From: Pseudonocardiaceae bacterium YIM PH 21723
GTDB taxonomy: Bacteria > Actinomycetota > Actinomycetes > Mycobacteriales > Pseudonocardiaceae
DNA: 64,000 bases
Direction of reading: 5' to 3'
NCBI GenBank assembly: GCA_003600225.1
Contig: QZFT01000100.1
Coordinates: 124,001 to 188,000 of the forward strand
Below the pieces are notes generated by a model, which saw nothing but the letters and a program-made list of their open reading frames with translations, did no database searches and was not told where the DNA came from. The position numbers and the translations under genes are program-made. Position 1 is the stretch's first letter, and each line of letters begins with the position of its first letter. Below, piece by piece: positions 8,877 through 17,179 of the stretch.

Positions 8877-9568
8877 CAGCCACCCAACGCATCCATGATC
8901 GACCGACCACCCGAGGTCGGCTCCGCCGGCTGCTCGAAGGTGATCGAATTGGCAACCTGAGCAACCATGGTGCGGTATGCGGGTCCATGCGACACGAACG
9001 GGGTGGCGAACTCCACGACGGCCATCTTGCGGCCGTCCTTGGACGGGATGAGCACCTCGATCTGGTACACGTCACTGCTGGCGCCGGGCGGCGGCGGTTG
9101 CTGGCCGGGAAACTCCGGGGACGGGTAGGACTTGACCTGCTCGAAGAAGATCACCGGACGGTCGGCCTCGAAGTCGACCTTGGTGATCTCGGCCTTCTCC
9201 CCCGCCTCCGCCTTGCGGTTCAGGAACTCCTTCAGCACCAGCCGGGGGTTCTGCACCGGACCGGTGGCCTGGACGGTCAGGATCAAGGTCGAGGTGACCA
9301 CCGATTCGTCGATCGGCGACAGGTGCCTGCCGACGCCGGCGTACACCAGGTTCCGGCTGCTGAGCTCCAGCAGCAGATCGGTCAGCGCGGCGACCACCGG
9401 GCCGACGGAGGACTTCAGCTCCGGTGGAGCGAGCTCGCCGACGGTCTCCTCGGCGCGCTGCATGTTCTCGGCGATGTTCTCGATCGGCAACGGGAAGTAC
9501 CCGACCGGCGTCTCCCACCAGAAGACGAGTTCCTCGTCCGGCACAAGGAAGTTCTCGACGCTGGTCAT
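8876..9568 (-). CDS. hypothetical protein of the type VII substrate operon
   Basis: 230 aa, soluble, no signal peptide. The order of elements (short N-terminal strands, helix ENIAENMQRAEETVGELA, Pro-rich linker GQQPPPPGA, then VYQIEVLIPSKDGRKMAVVE and MVAQVANSITFEQP) is reminiscent of the LpqN/Mog1-PsbP-like fold, in which an alpha/beta sandwich ends with a helix carrying conserved aromatic residues. This is a loose resemblance only. It overlaps the preceding gene by four bases (ATGA). Confidence 0.65.
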   Translation of the reverse strand: MTSVENFLVPDEELVFWWETPVGYFPLPIENIAENMQRAEETVGELAPPELKSSVGPVVAALTDLLLELSSRNLVYAGVGRHLSPIDESVVTSTLILTVQATGPVQNPRLVLKEFLNRKAEAGEKAEITKVDFEADRPVIFFEQVKSYPSPEFPGQQPPPPGASSDVYQIEVLIPSKDGRKMAVVEFATPFVSHGPAYRTMVAQVANSITFEQPAEPTSGGRSIMDALGG

Positions 9569-10878
9569 GAGGTGACTTCTCCCTTGGCGTTGATGATGCC
9601 GGTGACCGCGCCGCGAGTCTTCCAGAGGAACTCGACGCCCCGCTGGGTGGCCTGGGCGGCCTGCGTGGCGACCCCGGCGGCATCGGTGGCCACCGCGCGC
9701 CCGGCGGTGGCCACGTCGTGCATGGTCTGCACCGCGCCCCGGACCGGCGCCACCTCGGTCACCGCGGTCACCACCTTGCCCACACCGGGGATCTTCGCGA
9801 TGCCCTTCGAGACCAGCCCCGGCTGGTGCGCCACCTCGGAGGCGGCCTGCACGAGCTTGGGCATACCCGCGGCCATGCCCTCGGCCGCCCCTTCGACACC
9901 CTTGATCGCGCCCTTCGCCGCGCCGATACCGGGCAGCAGTGTCAACCCGTCCAGACCGACCGAGGCGGCCTTCATCAGGTTGTCCTTGCTGAAGTCACCG
10001 TGCAGCAGGCCGCCGATGGCGGCGCGCGTCTCGGGGTTGGCCAGGTTGACGGCCAACGCGCCCGCCCCGGCGACGACCGAGACGCCGAGCGCGATCGCGT
10101 CGATCGGCGGCGGGGTCACCAGAGCGATCAGGCCGGCGACAGCCGAGATGCTGGACAGCACGGAGTGGATGTCGTCCAGGTGGTCGCCGATCCAGTCACC
10201 GACGTCCTTGAGGGCGCCGGTGAAGCTGTCCCACATCTTGGAGAACATGCCGGGCTCGCTCGGGGCCAGCTTCTCGGTGGCCGCCTTGAGCTCCTCGGCG
10301 GCGCGCTTGGCGACCTTGGTGTGCTCCTCGCCCAGCTCCTTGGCCCGCTTCATCACCGAGTCCAGCTGTCCCTGGAAGTCCTCGACCTTGGCGCCCGCGG
10401 TGCGGATCCCGTCCTGCGCGGCGTTCAGTGCGCGCTGCGCCTGCTGCAGGGCGGCGTCGGTGTCGAAGTGCTTGCCGGCCAGCCCCAGGTCCGGGTTCTT
10501 CCTGGCGGTCTCGTAGGCCTGCCTGGCCTTCTCCAGGCCTTCCTTGATCAGCCCGGCCTCCTCGTCCAGCCGTTTGGCGTTCTGCTTGAAGTCGATCAGG
10601 TTGCCGCCCCAGCCCTTGACCACGTCGACGGCCTTGTTCAGCGACTTGTTCGCGTTCTCCAGTTCCTTGGCCAGGTCACCGTTGAACTTCTCGCGGAACT
10701 TGTCGCCCGCCTCGCCCTGCCAGACCGAGTCGCCCGCGTTGCGCAGCCGCCCCATCAGGGAGTTCGCCTCGGTCATCGAGTCGACGGCCTTCTTGATCTT
10801 CGCGCCGAGGTCGTCCACGCTCTCCGGGGTGCCGGGAACCGGGTCGAAGCCCAGGTGTGGGTAGCTCCATGTCGTCAT
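9565..10878 (-). CDS. WXG100-like N-terminal, predicted type VII-secreted protein
   Basis: 437 aa. Residues 1-110 form a helical hairpin with the WxG turn (GDSVWQGEAGDKFREKFNGD), typical of ESX substrates. A long coiled-coil follows (LGEEHTKVAKRAAEELKAAT). Residues 240-300 are hydrophobic (SSISAVAGLIALVTPPPIDA, ALGVSVVAGAGALAV), like the pre-toxin or translocation region of polymorphic toxins. The C-terminus is Ala/Gly/Val-rich and shows no toxin domain I recognise. Probably an effector scaffold or a toxin that has lost its tip. In operon with the 103-aa protein upstream and two genes downstream. Confidence 0.8.
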   Translation of the reverse strand: MTTWSYPHLGFDPVPGTPESVDDLGAKIKKAVDSMTEANSLMGRLRNAGDSVWQGEAGDKFREKFNGDLAKELENANKSLNKAVDVVKGWGGNLIDFKQNAKRLDEEAGLIKEGLEKARQAYETARKNPDLGLAGKHFDTDAALQQAQRALNAAQDGIRTAGAKVEDFQGQLDSVMKRAKELGEEHTKVAKRAAEELKAATEKLAPSEPGMFSKMWDSFTGALKDVGDWIGDHLDDIHSVLSSISAVAGLIALVTPPPIDAIALGVSVVAGAGALAVNLANPETRAAIGGLLHGDFSKDNLMKAASVGLDGLTLLPGIGAAKGAIKGVEGAAEGMAAGMPKLVQAASEVAHQPGLVSKGIAKIPGVGKVVTAVTEVAPVRGAVQTMHDVATAGRAVATDAAGVATQAAQATQRGVEFLWKTRGAVTGIINAKGEVTS

Positions 10879-10891
10879 CGCCGCGTCTCCC

Positions 10892-11203
10892 CTAGTTCCC
10901 CGGCAGCAGCGTCTGGATCTGGTTCCAGGCGGCCTTCGCGTCGTCCTCGACCTGCTTGTAGACCTTGTGCGCGGCGTCGACGCCCTTGTTGGTGTCGTCG
11001 ATCTTCTTGCCGAGCTCCCCCAGCCCGTACTCCCAGGTCTCCTGGAACTCGCCCGCGGCGTCGTTCAACGCGTCCGATCCCACCGCGCCCGCGATGCCGC
11101 CCCCCAGCGACTTCAGCGCCGAGTCCATCCGTTCCTTGGACTGCGTCAGCGAACTGACGAATTGCTGGAGGACGCCGAGGTCCACCTGAAAAAAGTCAGC
11201 CAC
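10892..11203 (-). CDS. small WXG/EspC-like type VII secretion substrate
   Basis: 103 aa, entirely helical. EFQETWEYGLGELGKKIDDT carries a W between two helices, as in WXG100/EspC-type ESX proteins, although the strict W-x-G turn is absent (WEYG). It is the first gene of the four-gene minus-strand operon ending at 8406 and is probably secreted as a dimer with the WXG domain of the next protein. No ESX ATPase or membrane component is in the window, so secretion would depend on machinery elsewhere. Confidence 0.72.
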   Translation of the reverse strand: MADFFQVDLGVLQQFVSSLTQSKERMDSALKSLGGGIAGAVGSDALNDAAGEFQETWEYGLGELGKKIDDTNKGVDAAHKVYKQVEDDAKAAWNQIQTLLPGN

Positions 11204-11315
11204 GGACTAGCTCCGTTCCCACCCTCTGCCGGACAACGTCGTCACTCAGATGTCGGGAATCCCGCATCCGGTTCCCATCGCAGCATAAGGGCACCCGAAC
11301 GGCCTAACAGTTCGA

Positions 11316-12182
11316 TCAGGTGCGAACGGCCGTGGCGAAGCGGGGACGGCCGGTGAGGTCGTCGCGGGCCTGCACGTCGGTGAGCACCCGGCGGGCCCGG
11401 AGCAGCTCCGGGACGGCGTCGCCGTGCGTGTCGTCGTGTTCGATGGCCACCGCGCCGCCGGACTTGAGCAGCCGGGCGGCGCAGGTGATCACGTGCCGGA
11501 TGATGTCGAGGCCGTCGGCGCCGCCGAACACCGCCTGCGGCGGGTCGTACCCGGCCACCTCCGGCGGGACATCGGTGCTGGTCGGCACGTATGGCGGGTT
11601 GCACACGACCAGGTCGACGGTGAAGTCCAGCTCGGACAGCAGGGTGAAGTCGGCGACGTCGCCGGCGTGCAGCCGGATGGGGGTGTCGCCCGCGCCCGCG
11701 CGGGCGTCGGCGTTGCGCCGGGACCAGACCAGGGCGGTGGAGTCCTTCTCGACCGCGTGCACCTGCGCGTCCGGCCGCTCGTGGGCCAGCGCCAGGGCGA
11801 GCGCGCCGCTGCCGGTGCAGAGATCGACGATGACCGGAGCGGGCTTGCCCTTGATCGCGGCGAGCCCGAACTCCAGGAGCATTTCGGTCTCCGGGCGAGG
11901 TATGAACACCCCAGGTCCGACGTCCACCGAAATGTTGCCCAGCGGGGCCCAGCCGGTCAGGTGCTGCAGCGGGATGCGCTTGGCGCGCTGCTGGACGAGC
12001 CGGTGCAGCGTGTCCAGCTGCACCGAGTCGATCAGGGCGGCGGCGTGCAACCGCGACCGTTCCAACCCGAGCACGTGTGCCGCCAGCAGTTCAGCGTCCA
12101 CCCGTGGCGAAGCGATCCCAGCGGTCACGAGGATCTTCTCCGCCTCCATCACCGCCAACCGCAACGGATGCCGCTGGACCAT
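11316..12182 (-). CDS. prmC: peptide chain release factor N5-glutamine methyltransferase
   Basis: 288 aa. The SAM-binding site VIVDLCTGSGALALALAHER and the catalytic NPPY motif (VDLVVCNPPYVPTSTDV) are intact, and the N-terminal helical release-factor-binding domain is present (LLAAHVLGLERSRLHAAAL). It methylates the glutamine of the GGQ loop of RF1 and RF2. It follows prfA by about 60 bases in the same direction, the usual arrangement. Confidence 0.95.
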   Translation of the reverse strand: MVQRHPLRLAVMEAEKILVTAGIASPRVDAELLAAHVLGLERSRLHAAALIDSVQLDTLHRLVQQRAKRIPLQHLTGWAPLGNISVDVGPGVFIPRPETEMLLEFGLAAIKGKPAPVIVDLCTGSGALALALAHERPDAQVHAVEKDSTALVWSRRNADARAGAGDTPIRLHAGDVADFTLLSELDFTVDLVVCNPPYVPTSTDVPPEVAGYDPPQAVFGGADGLDIIRHVITCAARLLKSGGAVAIEHDDTHGDAVPELLRARRVLTDVQARDDLTGRPRFATAVRT

Positions 12183-12243
12183 GTGCTCCCCTTCCCGGGG
12201 CCAATAACCTGCTCAGATAAAGATCAACTGTAGCGACCGGACG

Positions 12244-13329
<1,086 letters not shown>

Positions 13330-13366
13330 GACTTCTCCTTGTGAACGGTTGCTCCGAACATGACAA

Positions 13367-13412
13367 CGGCGTCCATCCCCCAGTGTTGAATTCCCTGGGG
13401 GAATGGACGCCG
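13367..13412 (-). terminator. hairpin after rpmE
   Basis: CGGCGTCCATCCCCC (13367-13381) pairs with GGGGGAATGGACGCCG (13397-13412), 15 pairs with one bulge. It sits ten bases past the rpmE stop and before prfA, so it probably ends or attenuates the rpmE transcript. Confidence 0.7.
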
Positions 13413-13421
13413 ATAAGTCAG

Positions 13422-13634
13422 CTACTTCGAGCGCTTGCCGTAGCGCGCCTCGAAGCGAGCAACCCGGCCACCGGTGTCCAGAATCTTCTGCTTACCGGTG
13501 TAGAAGGGGTGGCAGTTCGAGCAGACCTCGACGTGGATAGCACCCTTCTTGTTGGTGCTCCGCGTGGTGAACTCGTTGCCGCAGCCGCAGGTGACGCTGG
13601 TGGTCACGTACTCCGGGTGAATGCCGCTCTTCAT
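13422..13634 (-). CDS. rpmE: 50S ribosomal protein L31, zinc-binding form
   Basis: 70 aa from ATG at 13634 ([20 protein letters not shown]), preceded by GAGGAA. An in-frame upstream extension is not part of the protein. Cysteines 16, 18, 38 and 41 make this the C+ zinc-binding paralogue, normally expressed when zinc is sufficient. It sits between rho and prfA, as usual in actinobacteria, although 7.7 kb of accessory genes now separate it from rho. Confidence 0.96.
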   Translation of the reverse strand: MKSGIHPEYVTTSVTCGCGNEFTTRSTNKKGAIHVEVCSNCHPFYTGKQKILDTGGRVARFEARYGKRSK

Positions 13635-13939
13635 GTGTTCCTCGCTGCCTGTGTTCGGTGGCCGCCGGATCCCCGATGTTTCGGGGTGAACCGGAGCCTG
13701 GCTCAAGGGGTCATTCTGCCAGACCGTGCCTGACAGCTCGCACAACACCCCTGGTCGGCAGTTCATTCCCGGCAACCGACTAGCCCTGTGAGGTGAATCC
13801 TCCGACCGCACGGACGGTCGATTCGGGCAGGTCATCAAGGGAAGATAGATACGGACCCGTAACTAGACGTCTCCGCAGGTCAGAAGTCATTTGGATCACG
13901 TGGCCACCAGCGGAACCCATTCTCCGGTAGATATGAGTC
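13635..13939. other. intergenic region between divergent rpmE and M20 peptidase
   Basis: About 305 bases without a gene. It must hold the promoters of rpmE (minus) and of the peptidase (plus). A small hairpin, CCCCGA-TGTTT-CGGGG, lies at 13671-13686 in the rpmE leader. I see no convincing Zur box. Confidence 0.5.
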
Positions 13940-15166
13940 ATGGGCACCGATCTCGAAGCGCTGTACCGCGATCTGCACGCGAACCCGGAGCTGTCCTTCC
14001 AGGAGCACCGGACGGCGAACATCTGCGCGGAACACCTGGCCAAGGCCGGATTCGAGGTGCTCACCGGAATCGGCGGCACCGGCGTGGTCGGTGTGCTGCG
14101 CAACGGCGACGGCCCGGTGGTGCTGCTGCGCGCGGACATGGACGCGCTGCCGGTCCAGGAGGCGACCGGGCTGGACTACGCCAGCACCGCGACCGGCACC
14201 GATCCCGAGGGCAACACCGTCCCGGTGATGCACGCCTGCGGCCATGACATGCACGTGACCTGCCTGATCGGCGCCGGCTACCAGCTGGCCGATCGCCTCG
14301 CCGACTGGACGGGCACGGTGATCGCGTTGTTCCAGCCGGCCGAGGAGATCGGCGCGGGCGCCCAGGCGATGGTCGACGACGGACTGTTCGACAAGATCCC
14401 GAAGCCGGACGTGGTGCTGGGCCAGCACGTGTTCCCGGTGCCCGCCGGCGCGCTCTACTACCGGCCGGGCGTGCTCGCGGCGGCCTCCGACAGCCTGCGG
14501 ATCCGGCTGTTCGGCCGGGGTGGTCACGGCTCGCGGCCGGAGACCACCGTCGACCCGGTGGTGATGGCGGCCTCGGTGGTGCTGAAGCTCCAGACGATCG
14601 TGTCCCGCCGGCTGATTCCGACCACGCCCGCCGTGGTGACCGTCGGCCAGATCCACGCGGGCAGCAAGGAGAACGTGATCCCGGACGAGGCGGAGCTGGG
14701 CGTCAGCGTGCGCAGCTTCGACGAGGAGTCCCGGGCGACGATCCTGGCCGCGATCACCCAGATCGTGGAGGCCGAGGCCCAGTCAGCCGGGGCACCCCGG
14801 AAGCCGGAGATCGAGACGCTGTCCTCCACCCCGGCGACCAACAACGACCCGGTGGCCACCGAACGCCTGGTGGCCGCGTTCGCCGACGTGGTGGGCAGGG
14901 ACCTGGTGGTCGAGGTGCCACCGCAGACCGGCAGCGAGGACTTCGGCAGGCTCGGCGCCGCGATCGGCGTGCCCTCGGTGTACTGGGCCTTCGGCGGCTG
15001 TGAGCCCACCGAGTTCTGGAAGGCGGTCGGCGCGGGCCGGATGAACGAGGACATCCCGTCCAACCACTCACCGCACTTCGCACCGGCCGTGCAACCCACC
15101 CTTGACGTGGGAGTTCGGGCTCTGGTGGCCGCCGCGCTGGCCTGGGTCGGCACGACGAACGGCTAG
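13940..15166 (+). CDS. M20 family amidohydrolase (N-acyl-amino-acid hydrolase type)
   Basis: 408 aa. Features of the M20D/amidohydrolase family: LRADMDALPVQEATGLDY, then VMHACGHDMHVTCLIG (metal-binding Cys and His pair) and LFQPAEEIGAGAQAMVDDGL with the catalytic Glu pair. A dimerisation domain follows (FGRGGHGSRPETTVDPVVMA). Such enzymes hydrolyse N-acylated amino acids, hippurate or indole-3-acetyl conjugates. Cytoplasmic. It starts a plus-strand unit upstream of a small membrane protein. Confidence 0.9.
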   Translation: MGTDLEALYRDLHANPELSFQEHRTANICAEHLAKAGFEVLTGIGGTGVVGVLRNGDGPVVLLRADMDALPVQEATGLDYASTATGTDPEGNTVPVMHACGHDMHVTCLIGAGYQLADRLADWTGTVIALFQPAEEIGAGAQAMVDDGLFDKIPKPDVVLGQHVFPVPAGALYYRPGVLAAASDSLRIRLFGRGGHGSRPETTVDPVVMAASVVLKLQTIVSRRLIPTTPAVVTVGQIHAGSKENVIPDEAELGVSVRSFDEESRATILAAITQIVEAEAQSAGAPRKPEIETLSSTPATNNDPVATERLVAAFADVVGRDLVVEVPPQTGSEDFGRLGAAIGVPSVYWAFGGCEPTEFWKAVGAGRMNEDIPSNHSPHFAPAVQPTLDVGVRALVAAALAWVGTTNG

Positions 15167-15196
15167 CAATATCCCGATCTTCGCCCGTTCAGGGGA

Positions 15197-15745
15197 GTGC
15201 TCCGCCGCTCGTCAGACGGTAGGAACCACCCGTCGCAGACCTTCTACCGCCCGGCGCAGATGGCCCGGAATCGGCAACGCGGAGCCGGGTTTCGGGTCAC
15301 CATATTTCTCGTGCTGTGCGTGACGAACCGACAGATTCCGGTGCTGTGCTGGCTGAGCCTGCCAGTGCTGTTCCTGTCTGCCGTCGTCGGCGTGGCCGGG
15401 CTCATCCTGTCCGGCTGGAACGGCGACATCGCCGTCCCCAGCACCCTGTTCGGCGTCACCGCCGCCATCACCCTCATCGTGGGTGGCGGCGTTGTCTGGC
15501 GCTCCGAACTGCAGCGTCACCTGTTGCGGTGGCCCTACGGCCTGATCTTCTTGATCGCCGGGGTCACGCTCGACGGGGTGCGCATCCCGGTGTCCCTAGC
15601 CGTCAGCCTCGGGCTCCCCGCGGCGCTCATGCTGACGTTGGCCGTGACCTGGCTCGCCCGGGAAGACGTCGACTGCCGAACCAGCGCAGGAGTCGACGCA
15701 GCCGCACCCGTACAGGAGAAGGCGGCGGTACCTTCGGCTTCCTGA
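15197..15745 (+). CDS. hypothetical membrane protein
   Basis: Up to 182 aa. Start uncertain: GTG at 15197, ATG at 15260 and GTG at 15320 are all in frame and none has a well-spaced ribosome site. The core has four or five hydrophobic segments (VLCWLSLPVLFLSAVVGVAG, STLFGVTAAITLIVGGGVVW, WPYGLIFLIAGVTLDG, LPAALMLTLAVTWLA). No family recognised. The stop lies inside a strong inverted repeat that probably terminates this gene and the convergent tetR. Confidence 0.6.
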   Translation: MLRRSSDGRNHPSQTFYRPAQMARNRQRGAGFRVTIFLVLCVTNRQIPVLCWLSLPVLFLSAVVGVAGLILSGWNGDIAVPSTLFGVTAAITLIVGGGVVWRSELQRHLLRWPYGLIFLIAGVTLDGVRIPVSLAVSLGLPAALMLTLAVTWLAREDVDCRTSAGVDAAAPVQEKAAVPSAS

Positions 15746-15765
15746 GCAGCCGAGGTACCGCCGCC
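15721..15765. terminator. bidirectional hairpin terminator
   Basis: GGCGGCGGTACC (15721-15732) pairs perfectly with GGTACCGCCGCC (15754-15765). An inner TCGGC/GCCGA adds five more pairs around one bulged base. It overlaps the end of the membrane protein and lies just before the tetR stop. Confidence 0.75.
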
Positions 15766-15771
15766 ATCCAT

Positions 15772-16320
15772 TCACAGCTCCAGTAGTGGCCCGAGTTCCT
15801 GACGGACGTCGTCCAGCGGACCCGAGTCCCGCTGCGCGCGGCACAGGATGATGGCGCCCTCCACCGCGGAAATCAGCAGGGTGGCCCGCCGGCGAGCGGT
15901 GTCCGCCGGAAATCCGTGCCGGACCATGGAGTCCCGCAGCGCCTCCCGCCAGCGGTCGAAGGTCTCCCGCACCACATCGGCGAGCTCTTCCCGGGTGTCC
16001 ACCGCGACCGCGACGATCGGGCAGCCGGCCAGGTGATCCGAGGCCACCATGGCCTGCTTCCAGAAGCCGACGAACTGGTCGAACGCCGCCTGCGGACTGC
16101 CCTCCACGGCGACCTTCTCCAGCAGCCCGGAGATGAAGTCACCGGCCAGCAGCACGGCGGAGGACAGCATCTCCGCCCGGCCGCCGGGAAAGTGGTGGTA
16201 GACCGACCCGCGCGGCGCGCCACTGTGCTCCAGGACGGCCTCCACGGTCACCCCGGAGACCCCGCGCTCGCGCAGCAGGACCACCGCGCTGTTCACCATT
16301 CGCCGCTTCGTGTCGCGCAT
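15772..16320 (-). CDS. TetR/AcrR family transcriptional regulator
   Basis: 182 aa from ATG at 16320 (MRDTKRRMVNSAVVLLRERG). The N-terminal HTH (VSGVTVEAVLEHSGAPRGSV-YHHF) is classical TetR, and the C-terminal part resembles the LmrA/YxaF-type ligand domain (GRAEMLSSAVLLAGDFISGL, LISAVEGAIILCRAQRD). It is transcribed divergently from the crotonase gene, with a near-perfect palindrome between them. Likely a local repressor of itself and of the crotonase-molybdoenzyme operon. Confidence 0.9.
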   Translation of the reverse strand: MRDTKRRMVNSAVVLLRERGVSGVTVEAVLEHSGAPRGSVYHHFPGGRAEMLSSAVLLAGDFISGLLEKVAVEGSPQAAFDQFVGFWKQAMVASDHLAGCPIVAVAVDTREELADVVRETFDRWREALRDSMVRHGFPADTARRRATLLISAVEGAIILCRAQRDSGPLDDVRQELGPLLEL

Positions 16321-16335
16321 CGCCACCTCCCCTTG

Positions 16336-16362
16336 ACTATGGATTATGCCATATCCCATAGT
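16336..16362. promoter_or_regulatory. 27-bp palindrome, likely TetR operator
   Basis: The outer arms ACTATGG (16336-16342) and CCATAGT (16356-16362) are exact reverse complements, and the inner part TATG-C-CATA (16345-16353) is also symmetrical. It lies 15 bases upstream of tetR and 32 bases upstream of the crotonase start, as expected for a shared operator. Confidence 0.8.
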
Positions 16363-16394
16363 TACTCACGAGTAGCCGAATTGGGAGGTTCTCC

Positions 16395-17177
16395 GTGAGC
16401 GTGGTGTCCGTCGACTTACAGGGCCATGTGCTGCTGATCGGGCTCGACCGGGTGGCGAAGCGCAACGCCTTCGATCTCCAGCTGCTGAACGAGCTGGCCG
16501 ACGCCTACGCCCGGCTGGAGGACGATCCGGAGGCCTGGGTGGGGGTGCTGTACGCCCATGGCGAGCACTTCACCGCCGGGCTGGATCTCGCCAAGGTCGC
16601 CGGACGGCTGATGGAGGGCAACCCGGTCTACGACTCGCCGGACGCGATCGACCCCTGGGGAATCGTCGGCCGGAAGCTCAGCAAACCACTCATCGCCGGA
16701 GCTCAGGGCATCTGCCTCACGCTGGGCATCGAACTGCTGCTGAACGCGGACATCCGGATCGCCGCGGAGGGCACCCGGTTCTCCCAGCTGGAGGTGCAGC
16801 GCGGCATCTACCCGTTCGGCGGCGCCACGCTGCGCTTCCCCTTCGAGGCCGGCTGGGGCAACGCCATGCGCTGGCTGCTCACCGGCGACGAGTTCGACGC
16901 CGCCGAGGCGTTGCGCATCGGCCTGGTGCAGGAGGTCGTCCCGGAGGGCGCCCAGCTGGAACGGGCCGTCGCACTGGCCACCTCCATCACCGAGAAGGCA
17001 GCGCCGCTGGGCGTGCGCGCCACGCTCGCCTCCGCCCGGCGGGCCGTCGACCCGGTCCGCGCGGCCGCCGCCGAGCGGCTCCAGCCCGATGTCGTCACCC
17101 TGTTCACCAGCAAGGACGCCGCAGAAGGCGTGCAGTCGTTCGTCGAGCGCAGGCCCGCCCGATTCGTAGGAGCTTGA
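16395..17177 (+). CDS. crotonase/enoyl-CoA hydratase family protein
   Basis: 260 aa from GTG at 16395 after GGGAGG. The crotonase fold is clear: KRNAFDLQLLNELADAYARL, the first oxyanion-hole region HGEHFTAGLDLAKVAG, and AGAQGICLTLGIELLLNADI. The second catalytic region (FSQLEVQRGIYPFGG) has Glu in helix positions used by hydratases, but the exact reaction cannot be assigned. Codon 8 is TTA, rare in this DNA. First gene of a TetR-governed operon. Confidence 0.88.
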   Translation: MSVVSVDLQGHVLLIGLDRVAKRNAFDLQLLNELADAYARLEDDPEAWVGVLYAHGEHFTAGLDLAKVAGRLMEGNPVYDSPDAIDPWGIVGRKLSKPLIAGAQGICLTLGIELLLNADIRIAAEGTRFSQLEVQRGIYPFGGATLRFPFEAGWGNAMRWLLTGDEFDAAEALRIGLVQEVVPEGAQLERAVALATSITEKAAPLGVRATLASARRAVDPVRAAAAERLQPDVVTLFTSKDAAEGVQSFVERRPARFVGA

Positions 17178-17179
17178 TC

